The position numbers and the translations under genes were made by a program. The notes beneath the pieces are model-generated. The model saw nothing but the letters and a program-made list of their open reading frames with translations, made no database searches and was not told the origin of the DNA. A DNA stretch of 64,000 nt, taken from positions 1-64,000 of the forward strand of contig QORU01000018.1 in the NCBI GenBank assembly GCA_003574785.1. Direction: 5' to 3'. This document shows, in pieces, positions 24,152 through 33,536 of this stretch (position 1 is the first letter of the stretch; each line of letters begins with the position of its first letter). This stretch comes from Taklimakanibacter deserti. Its GTDB lineage: Bacteria > Pseudomonadota > Alphaproteobacteria > Rhizobiales > Aestuariivirgaceae.

Positions 24152-26314
24152 CTATCCCTCGGCGCGGTCGACCGAGCTCACCAGAGGCTTGAGCTGGAGG
24201 TCGCGCATGATTTGGTTGAGATGCTTGAGGTCATGTACCTCAAGCAGGATGTCGAGATCAAAGAAATCGCGCGCCCCGCCCTGGGTGACCATTTGCAATT
24301 CATCGATATTGGCGCCCGAATCGCCGATCACCTGGGTGACCTGCGCCAGGGCCCCGACTTCGTTATGGACCTTGACCAGGATGCGCGCCGGGAAGCGCTG
24401 GCCTTCGGTGGTCGTGTCCCAGGTCAGGTCGATCCAGCGATCGGGCTCGCTGTCGAAACTTTCCAGCGCCCGGGCGAAGATCGGGTGGATGACGATGCCC
24501 TCGCCCGGCATGCGGATGCCGACGATGCGTTCGCCCGGAACGGCGCCGGTGGCGAGCGAGAATTTGAGCGCCTGGTCGCGTCCGGCGCCGCGTATGGGTA
24601 TGCCCGATTCAGCTTCGCCGTGGCGGGTGGCCGGCTTCTTGCGCTGGGGTGTCGGGGCTTCGATTGCAAGTCCCATGGCCTTGAGTATGTCGGCGGCGGC
24701 GAGTTCGCCCCGCCCGACGGCCGACAGGGCGTCTTCCAGATTCTTGTGGCCGGTGCGCGTGATCGCCGCGGCAACATCGGCCTTGACGAAGCTCTTGCCG
24801 ACCTTCTCCAGGAGCCGTTCGACGATCTCCTTGCCGAGGCCGGCATATTGGCGGCGCGTGGCGAGCCGGGTGGCGCGGCGGATGGCGGCGCGCGCCTTGC
24901 CGGTGACGGCAAGCCCTTCCCAGGCGGCGGGCGGCACCTGCGCCTCCGATCTGATGATCTCCACCTCATCGCCATTGTCGAGCTGGGTGACGAGGGGCGC
25001 ATGACGGCCGTTGATGCGGCAGCCGACGCAACTGTCCCCGATGCTCGTATGGACGGCATAAGCGAAGTCGATCGGCGTGGCGCCGCGCGGCAAAGCGATG
25101 AGCTGGCCCTTGGGGGTGAAGCAGAAGACCTGGTCCTGAAACAGCTCGAGGCGCGTATGCTCCAGGAACTCGCGCGGGCTTTCGCCTTCCGACAGCATCT
25201 CGACCAGGTGCCTCAGCCAGCGATAGGCGTTGGACTCGGCTGAGGGCACACGCACGCCGTTCACGGCATCGGCGGGCCGGCGCACATCCTTATAGAGCGC
25301 ATGCGCCGCGACGCCACGCTCGGCGATTTCGTTCATCTCGCGGGTGCGGATCTGCATCTCGACACGGCGGTGGTGCGGGCCGATGACCGTCGTATGGAGC
25401 GACTGATAGTCGTTCTGCTTCGGCGTCGAGATATAGTCCTTGAAACGGCCGGGCACGGCGCGCCAGGTGCGGTGCGCGACGCCCAGCGCCCGATAGCATT
25501 CATCGACGCTGGTAACGATCACCCGAAAGCCGAAGATATCGGAGAGCTGGCCGAGCGACAGGCTCTTGCGCTCCATCTTGCGCCAGATCGAATAAGGCCG
25601 TTTCTCGCGGCCGGTCACCTTGGCGTCGATGCCATTGGCCTTGAGCTCGGCCTTGAGCTCCTTTTCGATCTCGAGCAGGAGGCTGCCGCTTTCCTCATGC
25701 AGGCGGTCGAGCCGCTTCTTCACCGTGGCGAAGGCGTCGGGGTTGAGCACCCGGAAGCTGATATCCTCGAGCTCCTCGCGCACATTCTGCATGCCCATGC
25801 GCCCGGCGAGCGGCGCATAGATGTCCATCGTCTCCTGAGCGATGCGGACCTTCTTGTCCTGCGCCATGTGGCCGAGCGTGCGCATATTGTGCAAACGGTC
25901 GGCAAGCTTGACCAGGAGCACGCGCACGTCCTTGGCCATGGCGAGAAGGAGCTTGCGCAGGTTCTCGGCCTGGGTCGCTTCCTTGGTGACGAGGTCGAGG
26001 CGCTTGATCTTGGTGAGGCCGTCAACGAGGGAGGCGATCTCGTGGCCGAACTTCTCCTCGATCTGTGCCTGGGTTGCCTCGGTGTCCTCAACCACATCAT
26101 GAAGAAGGGCGGCGGCAATGGTGGCGCCGTCGAGCTTCATCTCGGCGAGGATCGCCGCCACTTCCAGCGGATGATTGAAATAAGCCTCGCCCGAGGCGCG
26201 CTTCTGGCCGCCATGCGCCTTCATGGCATAGACATAGGCGCGGTTGAGCAGGTCCTCATCGGCACCCCGATCATAGGACATGACCCGTTCAACCAGCTCG
26301 AACTGCCGCATCAT
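24152..26314 (-). CDS. rsh: Bifunctional (p)ppGpp synthetase/hydrolase (RSH)
   Basis: A 720-residue long-form Rel/SpoT protein, the single RSH common in Hyphomicrobiales. Order: HD hydrolase domain (about 25-180, with FNHPLEVA and HDVVED intact, hence active hydrolase), synthetase domain (about 235-350, with RFKDYISTPKQNDYQSLHTTV), TGS domain (about 395-455, FTPKGQLIALPRGATPIDFAYAVH), a helical/conserved-cysteine region, and a C-terminal ACT domain (about 645-715). It controls the stringent response. It is 206 bp downstream of rpoZ on the same strand; the gap shows no gene. Confidence 0.95.
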   Translation of the reverse strand: MMRQFELVERVMSYDRGADEDLLNRAYVYAMKAHGGQKRASGEAYFNHPLEVAAILAEMKLDGATIAAALLHDVVEDTEATQAQIEEKFGHEIASLVDGLTKIKRLDLVTKEATQAENLRKLLLAMAKDVRVLLVKLADRLHNMRTLGHMAQDKKVRIAQETMDIYAPLAGRMGMQNVREELEDISFRVLNPDAFATVKKRLDRLHEESGSLLLEIEKELKAELKANGIDAKVTGREKRPYSIWRKMERKSLSLGQLSDIFGFRVIVTSVDECYRALGVAHRTWRAVPGRFKDYISTPKQNDYQSLHTTVIGPHHRRVEMQIRTREMNEIAERGVAAHALYKDVRRPADAVNGVRVPSAESNAYRWLRHLVEMLSEGESPREFLEHTRLELFQDQVFCFTPKGQLIALPRGATPIDFAYAVHTSIGDSCVGCRINGRHAPLVTQLDNGDEVEIIRSEAQVPPAAWEGLAVTGKARAAIRRATRLATRRQYAGLGKEIVERLLEKVGKSFVKADVAAAITRTGHKNLEDALSAVGRGELAAADILKAMGLAIEAPTPQRKKPATRHGEAESGIPIRGAGRDQALKFSLATGAVPGERIVGIRMPGEGIVIHPIFARALESFDSEPDRWIDLTWDTTTEGQRFPARILVKVHNEVGALAQVTQVIGDSGANIDELQMVTQGGARDFFDLDILLEVHDLKHLNQIMRDLQLKPLVSSVDRAEG

Positions 26315-26520
26315 GGCGCTGTCTTAACCACCGCAATCACGGCGATAGTAACGGAAAAAAAGCTTAAAGCGAGACCTCCACCGACAAGCCTCGCCACCCA
26401 AAACTTCATATAAGGATTGGATCGGGACGCATCGGAAGGCCTTCCGCCATGACTTCAAGACGCCGCCCGAAATGCAGCGTCAGAAGTTGCTCGATGTTTT
26501 GAAGGCTGGAGCGGACCGGC

Positions 26521-26931
26521 TCAGTAGCCGTTGCGCTGGCTGCCGGGGCTTTCCGCAGGGGGAAGTCCCTCGAGGCCACGCAGCAGCTCCTCTTCGGTCA
26601 TGCGCTCCATATCGGCCTGGTCGGTTTCCGGCTGATCATTGACGACCGACATGTCGCCCGACTGCTGGATGAGCGGGACCTCGCTCTGCTCGGGCTCGTC
26701 GACCTCGACATGCTTCTGCATGGCGTGGATATATTCCTCGCGCAGGTCGTCGGTATTCACCGTCTCGTCGGCGATCTCGCGCAAGGCGACGACGGGATTC
26801 TTGTCGTTGTCGCGCTCGACGGAAAGCGGGGCACCCTGCGAAATCATCCGCGCACGATGGGCGGACAGGAGGACCAGCTCGAACCGGTTCGGGAGCTTGT
26901 CGATGCAGTCTTCAACAGTAACGCGCGCCAT
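26521..26931 (-). CDS. rpoZ: RNA polymerase omega subunit
   Basis: A 136-residue protein. The first 60 residues are the conserved omega fold: [31 protein letters not shown], then [11 protein letters not shown]. An acidic, Glu/Gln/Pro-rich C-terminal tail typical of alphaproteobacterial omega follows. It aids assembly of the beta-prime subunit, and in E. coli forms part of a ppGpp site. It lies upstream of rsh in the same direction. Confidence 0.94.
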   Translation of the reverse strand: MARVTVEDCIDKLPNRFELVLLSAHRARMISQGAPLSVERDNDKNPVVALREIADETVNTDDLREEYIHAMQKHVEVDEPEQSEVPLIQQSGDMSVVNDQPETDQADMERMTEEELLRGLEGLPPAESPGSQRNGY

Positions 26932-27084
26932 GGGGCTCGTTCATTCCTTGATAGGGATCGGGATGGCGGCCTTTTAGGCGCAACGCCTTGAAAATGCAAG
27001 CCCGTGCCGGACCAGCCCGAAGCACCCCCGGTGGTCCGCCCGGCAGCTCTTCCCCCAGCCCACCCGGCCGGGTTTCGGCATATT

Positions 27085-27378
27085 TCATAAGGCCTTAAAG
27101 CAAGTCCATGCCGCATGCGCCAACAGGCCTATCAGGACGACCCTTATGTAGTACTGTTCGCCGGGCAATTTACCGGTTGCCGGAGCGCCAGTCTTGCGCT
27201 GCTTTTCCAGGACGATGTCAGGCCGTGACCAGGTGAGGATCAGGCCAAAAGCGAGCCAGGCAAGCAGAACGACCTCTGCGACCAAGGCCAATGCGAGCGA
27301 TTGCATAAAAAATGCCAAGGCCATCAAGCCGCTGCCCAGCCCCAACGTGAATAACGAAGGTTCGCGGAGAGAAATCAT
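27085..27378 (-). CDS. Small hydrophobic membrane protein, unknown
   Basis: A 97-residue protein starting [17 protein letters not shown]. Two adjacent helices span about 10-30 and 33-50 ([22 protein letters not shown]), followed by a basic cytoplasmic stretch ([13 protein letters not shown]) and a final helix at about 77-95. No family was recognised. The frame extends upstream to 27405, but the Met at 27378 is a better start because the first helix then lies near the N-terminus. It is divergent from rpmG and 153 bp from rpoZ. Coding status rests on its clean membrane topology only. Confidence 0.5.
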   Translation of the reverse strand: MISLREPSLFTLGLGSGLMALAFFMQSLALALVAEVVLLAWLAFGLILTWSRPDIVLEKQRKTGAPATGKLPGEQYYIRVVLIGLLAHAAWTCFKAL

Positions 27379-27508
27379 CCTGCCTGCTTCAGAGCACACC
27401 CCCAATGTAAGAACAAGGCAGGCCTGCCCTTTCCTTGACTTTCAGACGGCCTTCGGCCATATCCCGCGCCAACTGAAGCCGGGCCTTGAGGGCTCGAGGA
27501 GATTTATT

Positions 27509-27676
27509 ATGGCCAAAGGCAATGTGATCAAGATCAAGCTGCAGTCGACGGCGGATACGGGTTACTTTTATGTGACCAAGAAGAACTCGCGCACCAAGAC
27601 CGACAAGCTCACCTTCAAGAAGTACGACCCGGTGGCGCGCAAGCACGTCGATTTCAAGGAAACGAAAATCAAGTAA
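27509..27676 (+). CDS. rpmG: 50S ribosomal protein L33
   Basis: A 55-residue protein starting [19 protein letters not shown], with [18 protein letters not shown] and ending FKETKIK, matching alphaproteobacterial L33. It lacks the four zinc-binding cysteines, so it is the zinc-independent (C-minus) form, whose expression does not depend on zinc. GAGGAGA precedes the ATG. A strong terminator follows 24 bp after the stop, so it is monocistronic. Confidence 0.96.
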   Translation: MAKGNVIKIKLQSTADTGYFYVTKKNSRTKTDKLTFKKYDPVARKHVDFKETKIK

Positions 27677-27700
27677 GACCGATATTCCGCTTTTGCATGA

Positions 27701-27730
27701 AAGGCATCGCCGTCAAGGCGATGCCTTTTT
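27701..27730 (+). terminator. Rho-independent terminator of rpmG
   Basis: Stem AAGGCATCGCC (27701-27711), loop GTCAA, GGCGATGCCTT (27717-27727), followed by TTT. It lies 24 bp after the rpmG stop and about 50 bp before the aldehyde dehydrogenase gene. Confidence 0.85.
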
Positions 27731-27778
27731 GATATCATCTCTCCATTCCCGTCCCCTCGCCGCATAAGGAGATGCGCC

Positions 27779-29266
27779 ATGGCTGCCGCCGAAGACTATC
27801 GTACCCAGATCGCCCAGGTCTCATATCGCAATCAGGCTTTCATCAACGGCAAGTTCGCGCCTTCGGCTTCCGGCAAGACCTTCGACCGCATTTCGCCGAT
27901 CGACGGCAAAGTGCTCACCAAGGTCGCCGAATGCGACAAGGAAGATGTCGAGCGCGCAGTCAAGGCGGCCCGTGCCGTCTTCGAGAAGGGGACCTGGTCG
28001 CAAATGGCGCCGGCGCAGCGCAAACGCATCCTGCTGAAATGGGTGGCGCTGATCGAGAAGCATCGCGAGGAGCTGGCGTTGCTCGAAACGCTCGATGTCG
28101 GCAAGCCGATCGCCAATGCGCTCGCCGTCGATCTCGCCTCCTCCATCCGCTGCCTGCAGTGGTATGCCGAGACCACCGACAAGGTCTATGACGAGCTGGC
28201 CCCGGCGCGGCCTGATTCGATCTCGATGATCACGCGCGAGCCGATCGGCGTCGTGGGCTGCGTGGTGCCGTGGAACTTCCCGCTCTTGATGGCCTCCTGG
28301 AAGCTTGGACCGGCGCTCGCGACCGGCAATTCCGTCATCCTGAAGCCCGCCGAGCAGTCGCCGCTGACGGCGCTGCGCGTCGCCGAGCTTGCCGCCGAAG
28401 CGGGCCTTCCCGAGGGCGTGCTCAACGTGCTGCCGGGCTTTGGCGAGACCGCCGGCCAGGCGCTCGGCCGCCATATGGACGTCGACATGATCGCCTTCAC
28501 CGGTTCGACCGAGGTCGGCAAATACTTCCTGCGCTATGCGGGCGAGAGCAACATGAAGCATGTGGCGCTCGAGACCGGCGGCAAGTCGCCCAATATCGTC
28601 TTCGGCGACGTCGCCGACATCAATCATGCGGCGGCGACCGCGGCAGCCGGGGTGTTCTACAATTCGGGCCAAGTGTGCACGGCGGCGACGCGCATCATCG
28701 TCCAGGAGAAGATCAAGGATCAGTTCATCGAGCTCGTCGCCAAGCATGCCGACAAATGGCGGCCCAAGGACCCGCTCGATCCCAAGACCACCATGGGCGC
28801 CATGGTCGATGAGAGCCAGATGGACCGCGTCCTCGGCTATATCGATATCGGCCGCAAGGAAGGCGCCAAGGTCGCCTTTGGCGGCGAACGGGCCAGGCGC
28901 AATACCGGCGGCTTCTATGTCGAGCCGACGATCTTCGATGATGTGAAGAACTCGATGCGCATCGCGCAAGAGGAGATCTTCGGACCGGTGGTGGCGACCA
29001 TCACCTTCAAGGACGACGAAGAAGCGGTGAAGATCGCCAATGACACGATCTATGGCCTGCAGGCGAGCCTGTGGACCAGGGACATCACCCGCGCGCACAA
29101 GGTCGCCCGGGCTCTGCGCGCCGGCACGGTCAATATCAATTCAACCGATGGCGGCGATATCACCGCACCCTTCGGCGGCTACAAGCAGTCCGGCATCGGG
29201 CGCGACAAGTCGCTGCATGCCTTGGAAAAATATCAGCAGATCAAGCACACCTACATCCAACTGTGA
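27779..29266 (+). CDS. NAD(P)-dependent aldehyde dehydrogenase (PuuC-like)
   Basis: A 495-residue ALDH-superfamily enzyme. Catalytic Cys300 is in NSGQVCTAATR, the general base Glu265 in ALETGGKSPN, and the cofactor motif is FTGSTEVGK, with Lys189 in VILKPAEQ. The full length, PWNFPLLMASWKLGPALATGN and the ending GIGRDKSLHALEKYQQIKHTYIQL recall gamma-glutamyl-gamma-aminobutyraldehyde dehydrogenases (PuuC) and related betaine-aldehyde enzymes, so an amino-aldehyde substrate is plausible but unproven. AAGGAGA precedes the ATG. It is transcribed alone. Confidence 0.9.
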   Translation: MAAAEDYRTQIAQVSYRNQAFINGKFAPSASGKTFDRISPIDGKVLTKVAECDKEDVERAVKAARAVFEKGTWSQMAPAQRKRILLKWVALIEKHREELALLETLDVGKPIANALAVDLASSIRCLQWYAETTDKVYDELAPARPDSISMITREPIGVVGCVVPWNFPLLMASWKLGPALATGNSVILKPAEQSPLTALRVAELAAEAGLPEGVLNVLPGFGETAGQALGRHMDVDMIAFTGSTEVGKYFLRYAGESNMKHVALETGGKSPNIVFGDVADINHAAATAAAGVFYNSGQVCTAATRIIVQEKIKDQFIELVAKHADKWRPKDPLDPKTTMGAMVDESQMDRVLGYIDIGRKEGAKVAFGGERARRNTGGFYVEPTIFDDVKNSMRIAQEEIFGPVVATITFKDDEEAVKIANDTIYGLQASLWTRDITRAHKVARALRAGTVNINSTDGGDITAPFGGYKQSGIGRDKSLHALEKYQQIKHTYIQL

Positions 29267-29658
29267 TGATAGGGCCATAAAAGGCGCCGGCCCGGATGCG
29301 TAATATCGAGGAGGCCACTCGATGCGCTTCCGGACCGGCTAAGCCCCTCGTTTCAGGAGATGCGGCGGACCTGACCCGTGGGGCATTCTTTGGCCTTGCG
29401 GCCCTGATTTACGGTGGTGGCTGCCGATTGCGGCGCCATCACGTTTTGCTCTTGATTTCCTGCCTGAGTATTTCCCTAAGGGAAATCGTTTCCTTTTGGG
29501 ATCACGCCCAGCGCTAGCAAGAACCGCGCCGTTGTGGCGGCGCAACCAAGACGCATAAAGTTTTAATTGAATTTATAGGCTTTGGGGAGCCCATTACTTG
29601 CGACCAGGGCCGGATTATTGTGCTCAGCAATAAATTGTTACGTTCAGCGAAAGGCCGA
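29267..29658. other. Intergenic region between convergent aldehyde dehydrogenase and ntrX genes
   Basis: No convincing gene. A 73-codon plus-strand frame at 29296-29517 has no family resemblance and uneven composition. Two inverted repeats stand out: ATTTCCCT-a-AGGGAAAT (29470-29486) and GCGCCG...CGGCGC around 29527-29542. The right third is A/T-rich. The first palindrome could be an operator or a bidirectional terminator stem, but it lacks a T tract. Confidence 0.4.
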
Positions 29659-31065
29659 TTACTTGGCGGCCGCGGCGAAGTCTTCACCTTCACCGCGAAC
29701 GGCAAGGCCTAAGAGTTTGATTTTTCTATGTAATGCTGATCTCTCCATGCCCACGAACTGGGCCGTGCGTGAGATATTGCCGCCAAAACGGGAAAGCTGT
29801 GCCGCTACGTAATCTCGTTCGAAGGCCTCGCGCGCCTCACGCAGCGGAAGGGCCAGAAGATGCTCGCCCCCGAAGCCCGTGGCTGCCGGCGTCAAGGCAG
29901 CGCCCACATCGGAAGGCAGCATCGCTGCGGTGATCTCGCTCCCAGGATCACCGCCCGCCAAGATCATGACCCGTTCGATATTGTTGCGCAGCTGGCGCAC
30001 ATTACCCGGCCAGTCCTGGGTCTGGAGCATGGCGATCGCATCGGTCGCGAGCTTGCGGTGCGGTTGCCCTGAGGTCACGGAATAGAGCCTGGAGAAATAT
30101 TCGATGAGCTCGGGGATGTCCTCGCGCCGCTCCGCCAGCGAGGGCACACGCACCGGCACGACGCTCAGGCGGTGATAGAGGTCCTCGCGGAAACGGCCCT
30201 CTGAAATCAATGTCGACAGGTCGCGGCCCGTCGAGGAGACGATGCGCACGTCGACCTTGACCTTCTTGCCGCCCCCTACCCGCTGGAACGTCTGCTCCAC
30301 CAGGACGCGCAGCACCTTGCCTTGCGTCTCGACTGGCATGTCGGCGATCTCGTCGATATAAAGCGTGCCGCTATGGGCCTCCTCCAGCGCGCCGACGCGC
30401 TGGGTGGCGCCCGATCCATCCTCGATGCCGAAGAGCTCCTCTTCCATCCGCTCGGGCGCCATGGTCGCGGCGCTCAATATGACGAAGGGGCCGTTGGCGC
30501 GCTGTGACATCTCATGCAGGCCGCGCGCGGCAAGCTCCTTGCCGGCCCCCATGGGGCCGGTGATCAGAATGCGGCTGTTGGAGGGCGCGATCTTCTTCAG
30601 CGTCTGGCGCAACTGCCGCATGGCCATGGACGAGCCCAGCAGCTCGGAATCGGCGCCGGTGCGACCCTTGAGCGCCTCATTCTCGCGCCTGAGCCTCGAT
30701 GCCTCGAGCGCCCGGCCGACGACCAGGATGAGCCGGTCGGCATTGAACGGCTTCTCGATATAGTCGTAGGCGCCGCGCTTGATGGCCGAGACCGCCGTCT
30801 CGATATTGCCGTGGCCGGAAATGATGACGACCGGCAGTTCGGGATGCCGCTCGCGGATGACGGTCAAGAGATCGAGACCGTCGAGCTTGGATTCCTGCAG
30901 CCAGATGTCGAGGACGATCAGCGAGGGACGGCGGTCGGCCAAGGCGGCGAGTGCCGCATCGCTGTTGCGCGCCAGGCGCGTCTCATAGCCCTCGTCCTGG
31001 AGGATGCCCGAAATCAGTTCCCGGATGTCCGCTTCGTCATCTACGATGAGAATATCTGCTGCCAT
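29659..31065 (-). CDS. ntrX: Nitrogen-regulation response regulator NtrX
   Basis: A 468-residue response regulator. Receiver domain with Asp53 (IVLDIWLQ), AAA+ domain (about 130-370) with Walker A GPMGAGKE and Walker B GTLYIDEIADMP, and a C-terminal Fis-type helix-turn-helix (NISRTAQFVGMERSALHRKI). The GAFTGA loop that contacts sigma-54 is absent: the expected place reads IEDGSGATQRVGALEEA. This is established for alphaproteobacterial NtrX, which then acts without sigma-54. It is the partner of NtrY, encoded just upstream, from which it is separated by a 44-bp palindrome. Start taken at MAADILIVDD, since the frame extends five residues further. Confidence 0.94.
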   Translation of the reverse strand: MAADILIVDDEADIRELISGILQDEGYETRLARNSDAALAALADRRPSLIVLDIWLQESKLDGLDLLTVIRERHPELPVVIISGHGNIETAVSAIKRGAYDYIEKPFNADRLILVVGRALEASRLRRENEALKGRTGADSELLGSSMAMRQLRQTLKKIAPSNSRILITGPMGAGKELAARGLHEMSQRANGPFVILSAATMAPERMEEELFGIEDGSGATQRVGALEEAHSGTLYIDEIADMPVETQGKVLRVLVEQTFQRVGGGKKVKVDVRIVSSTGRDLSTLISEGRFREDLYHRLSVVPVRVPSLAERREDIPELIEYFSRLYSVTSGQPHRKLATDAIAMLQTQDWPGNVRQLRNNIERVMILAGGDPGSEITAAMLPSDVGAALTPAATGFGGEHLLALPLREAREAFERDYVAAQLSRFGGNISRTAQFVGMERSALHRKIKLLGLAVRGEGEDFAAAAK

Positions 31066-31081
31066 ATTACTTAACCCCATG

Positions 31082-31125
31082 GATCACGATGATTCTGGAT
31101 CTTCCAATCCAGCATCATCGTGATC
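31082..31125. repeat. Long near-perfect palindrome between ntrY and ntrX
   Basis: Arms GATCACGATGATTCTGGAT (31082-31100) and ATCCAGCATCATCGTGATC (31107-31125) pair at 18 of 19 positions around the 6-nt loop CTTCCA. There is no T tract on either strand, so it is not a classical terminator. It would form a very stable RNA hairpin just before the ntrX start and could set the ntrY/ntrX ratio, or be a dispersed REP-like element. Confidence 0.7.
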
Positions 31126-31147
31126 TCTTCCACTAATCGCATCCTGC

Positions 31148-33373
31148 TCATGCCGTCGCCGCGACCTGCTCTTGCAGAAGCGGCATGAAACTCAAGGTGA
31201 CGCGGGCGCCGTGTCCGCCATCGAAATCCGCGGGCGCGTCATCCAGCACGACGCGGCCCTGATGTTCCTCCATGATCCGTTTGACGATCGCTAGCCCCAA
31301 ACCGGTGCCCTTCGCCCTGGTCGTCATATAGGGCTCGGTCAGGCGATGGCGGTTCTCCTTGGGCAAGCCGACACCATTGTCGGTCACACTGATGAAGGGC
31401 GCGCGATTCTCGATGCCGGCTTCGACCAGGATCTTGCCCTTCACCGCCTGATCGTCGTGCAGGCGCGCCTCGATGGCTTCGCGCGCGTTCTTGACCAGAT
31501 TGGTCACCGCCTGGGTGATCAGGCGCCGGTCGAAGGCGAAGTCGATGCGGTCATCGGCAAGCCTGACGTCGATATCGAGATCGCCGGCCGAAACGCGCTG
31601 CAGAATGGTCGCCTCCCGCACCACTGCCGCCATGTCCTGCATCTCGAGACTGGCGCTCGGCATGCGCGCGAAGGCCGAGAACTCGTCGACCATGCGCCCG
31701 ATGTCGCCCACCTGACGGATGATGGTGTCGGTGCATTGCTCGAAGATCTGCTTGTCGGTCTGGATCTCGCGGCCGTATTTGCGCTTCAGCCGTTCAGCCG
31801 AGAGCTGGATCGGGGTCAGCGGGTTCTTGATCTCATGGGCGATGCGCCGGGCGATGTCGGCCCAGGCCGAATTGCGCTGCGCCGACACCAACTCGGAAAT
31901 ATCGTCGAAGGTGACGACATAGCCGTGATCGTCGCTGTCCGCGGCCTCGGTGGTGACACGCACGACGAAATTGCGCTCATGAGTGCCGACCCGCATGTTC
32001 ACCTGACCTTCGGCCCAACCCGAGACGCGCGACAGAGCCTGCTCGAACACGGCGGAAAAGGCCGGCAGGACATCGGAGAGCCGGCGGCCGAGAAGATCGC
32101 GCTCGGCCGTGCCGATGAGAGTGATGGCGGAGGGATTGACGAGCGATATCTCGCCATCCGGCTCGACGCCGATGACGCCGGCCGAAACGCCGGAGAGCAT
32201 CGCTTCGGTGAACCGGCGGCGCTCGTCGAGCTGGAGATTGGCGGTCATGAGCTCGTTGCGCTGTTCCTTCAACTGATAGGTCATGCGGTTGAAGGCGCGC
32301 GCCAGCGTCTGCAGGTCGCCGGGCCCCTGGACCTCGCTCACCTTGGCGTCGAGATCGCCCGCCGAGACGCGCCGCGCCGCATTGAGCAGGCTCACCACCG
32401 GCGCCACGATGCGGTCGGCGAACCAGAGGCCAAGCCAGATGGCGGCGAGCAGGAAGATGAGCGAGACGCCCGCATACATGAGGGCGAAGGTGATCTGGAC
32501 GCCCGAGCGCTGCGACAGCAACTGGTCATATTCGGCTTTGGCGGCGCGCGTCTCGTCGAGCTGGTCGATGACCGACGGGTTGATGGCGCGATAGACATAA
32601 AGATATTCGGACGGATAGTTGGTGAGCTTGATCAACGCCCGGATGATATTGCCGCCCTCGCCCGGGGGAATGACCACGAGCTCGCCCTTGTCGGCGCGCT
32701 CGATCGCCTCGGCCGGAGGGGCGCGAAAGGCGATCTTGTTGTTGAGAGTGATGTTGGCATCGATGCGCTTGAAGGCGGTGTCGAAGACGAAGGCTCCGAC
32801 CAGGCCGCGCAAGGCGGCGTGACGGGCGACGCGGCGGACGAAATCCGGCCGGTCACTGTCGAAGAGGAGCTTCTGGTTGTTGAGGTCGGCGGCGATGGAA
32901 GCGATATCCCCGCGCGCTGTCTCGCCATGGTCACGCATATAGGCTTCCGCCACCGTCACGGCGGAATCGACGATGGAACGGGTACGCTCGGAGAACCAGG
33001 CATCGAGGCCGCGATTGAGGGTGACGGCGGCAAAAGCGGCGACGATGAGCGCCGGCAGGGCGGCAACCAGGCTGAACAGCGAGACCAGCCTGATATGGAG
33101 GCCGGCGCCCGCCGTGCCACGCCTCCGGGCGATGATGAGCGACCACACCTGCCACAGGATCATGCCCACCATGATCAGCACCAGGACGAGGTTGCCGCCC
33201 AAAAGCCAGGTGATGATGTCCGGGGTGGGCTTGATCGGCGACAGGCCGGTCAGGATCGTATAGGTGGCGAGGCCGGCGAGGATCGACAGGCATACGACGG
33301 CGATGCCCACTATTCCCGGCAGGCGGGACAGGCGCGAATGCTTGTCGGTCTCAATGTTGTCCGTCAGGGCCAT
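31148..33373 (-). CDS. ntrY: Nitrogen-regulation sensor histidine kinase NtrY
   Basis: A 741-residue membrane kinase. Three helices lie near the N-terminus (about 21-43, 59-80, 97-117), followed by a periplasmic sensor region (about 120-285), a further helix, HAMP, PAS (about 385-500), HisKA with the phospho-acceptor in [21 protein letters not shown], and the HATPase ending with KGTGLGLAIVKRIMEEH. It senses nitrogen or redox state and phosphorylates NtrX. The frame is open to 33454, but GGGGGAG precedes the ATG at 33373. A 163-bp A/T-rich gap separates it from ntrC and may hold a separate ntrYX promoter. Confidence 0.94.
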   Translation of the reverse strand: MALTDNIETDKHSRLSRLPGIVGIAVVCLSILAGLATYTILTGLSPIKPTPDIITWLLGGNLVLVLIMVGMILWQVWSLIIARRRGTAGAGLHIRLVSLFSLVAALPALIVAAFAAVTLNRGLDAWFSERTRSIVDSAVTVAEAYMRDHGETARGDIASIAADLNNQKLLFDSDRPDFVRRVARHAALRGLVGAFVFDTAFKRIDANITLNNKIAFRAPPAEAIERADKGELVVIPPGEGGNIIRALIKLTNYPSEYLYVYRAINPSVIDQLDETRAAKAEYDQLLSQRSGVQITFALMYAGVSLIFLLAAIWLGLWFADRIVAPVVSLLNAARRVSAGDLDAKVSEVQGPGDLQTLARAFNRMTYQLKEQRNELMTANLQLDERRRFTEAMLSGVSAGVIGVEPDGEISLVNPSAITLIGTAERDLLGRRLSDVLPAFSAVFEQALSRVSGWAEGQVNMRVGTHERNFVVRVTTEAADSDDHGYVVTFDDISELVSAQRNSAWADIARRIAHEIKNPLTPIQLSAERLKRKYGREIQTDKQIFEQCTDTIIRQVGDIGRMVDEFSAFARMPSASLEMQDMAAVVREATILQRVSAGDLDIDVRLADDRIDFAFDRRLITQAVTNLVKNAREAIEARLHDDQAVKGKILVEAGIENRAPFISVTDNGVGLPKENRHRLTEPYMTTRAKGTGLGLAIVKRIMEEHQGRVVLDDAPADFDGGHGARVTLSFMPLLQEQVAATA

Positions 33374-33536
33374 AAATCTCCCCCGCCTCAAGCGGCACTG
33401 TGGCAAGGAATCCACAACTATCGTGGCAAATTTGCGACAGTGGTATTCCGCCACTTTTCCCGCAGGAGGAGAATTTCAAATAATTTCAATTATTAAGGGA
33501 AACAGCTCGACGAGCATATGCCGTAACGTCATGCAA

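Noticed and set aside
26315..26520. Possible short coding remnant between rpoZ and rsh
   Set aside because: A plus-strand frame (DWIGTHRKAFRHDF...) looks protein-like for about 35 codons but has no start, no family match and runs into rpoZ. Insufficient support.
29296..29517. A 73-codon frame between the aldehyde dehydrogenase and ntrX genes
   Set aside because: GAGG is present near its start, but the translation has no family resemblance and mixes basic, Cys-rich and hydrophobic stretches without clear topology.
31346..33496. A 716-codon plus-strand open frame opposite ntrY
   Set aside because: ntrY is unmistakable on the other strand. The antisense translation is composed of Asp/Arg/Gly/His-rich text typical of codon-position shadows.
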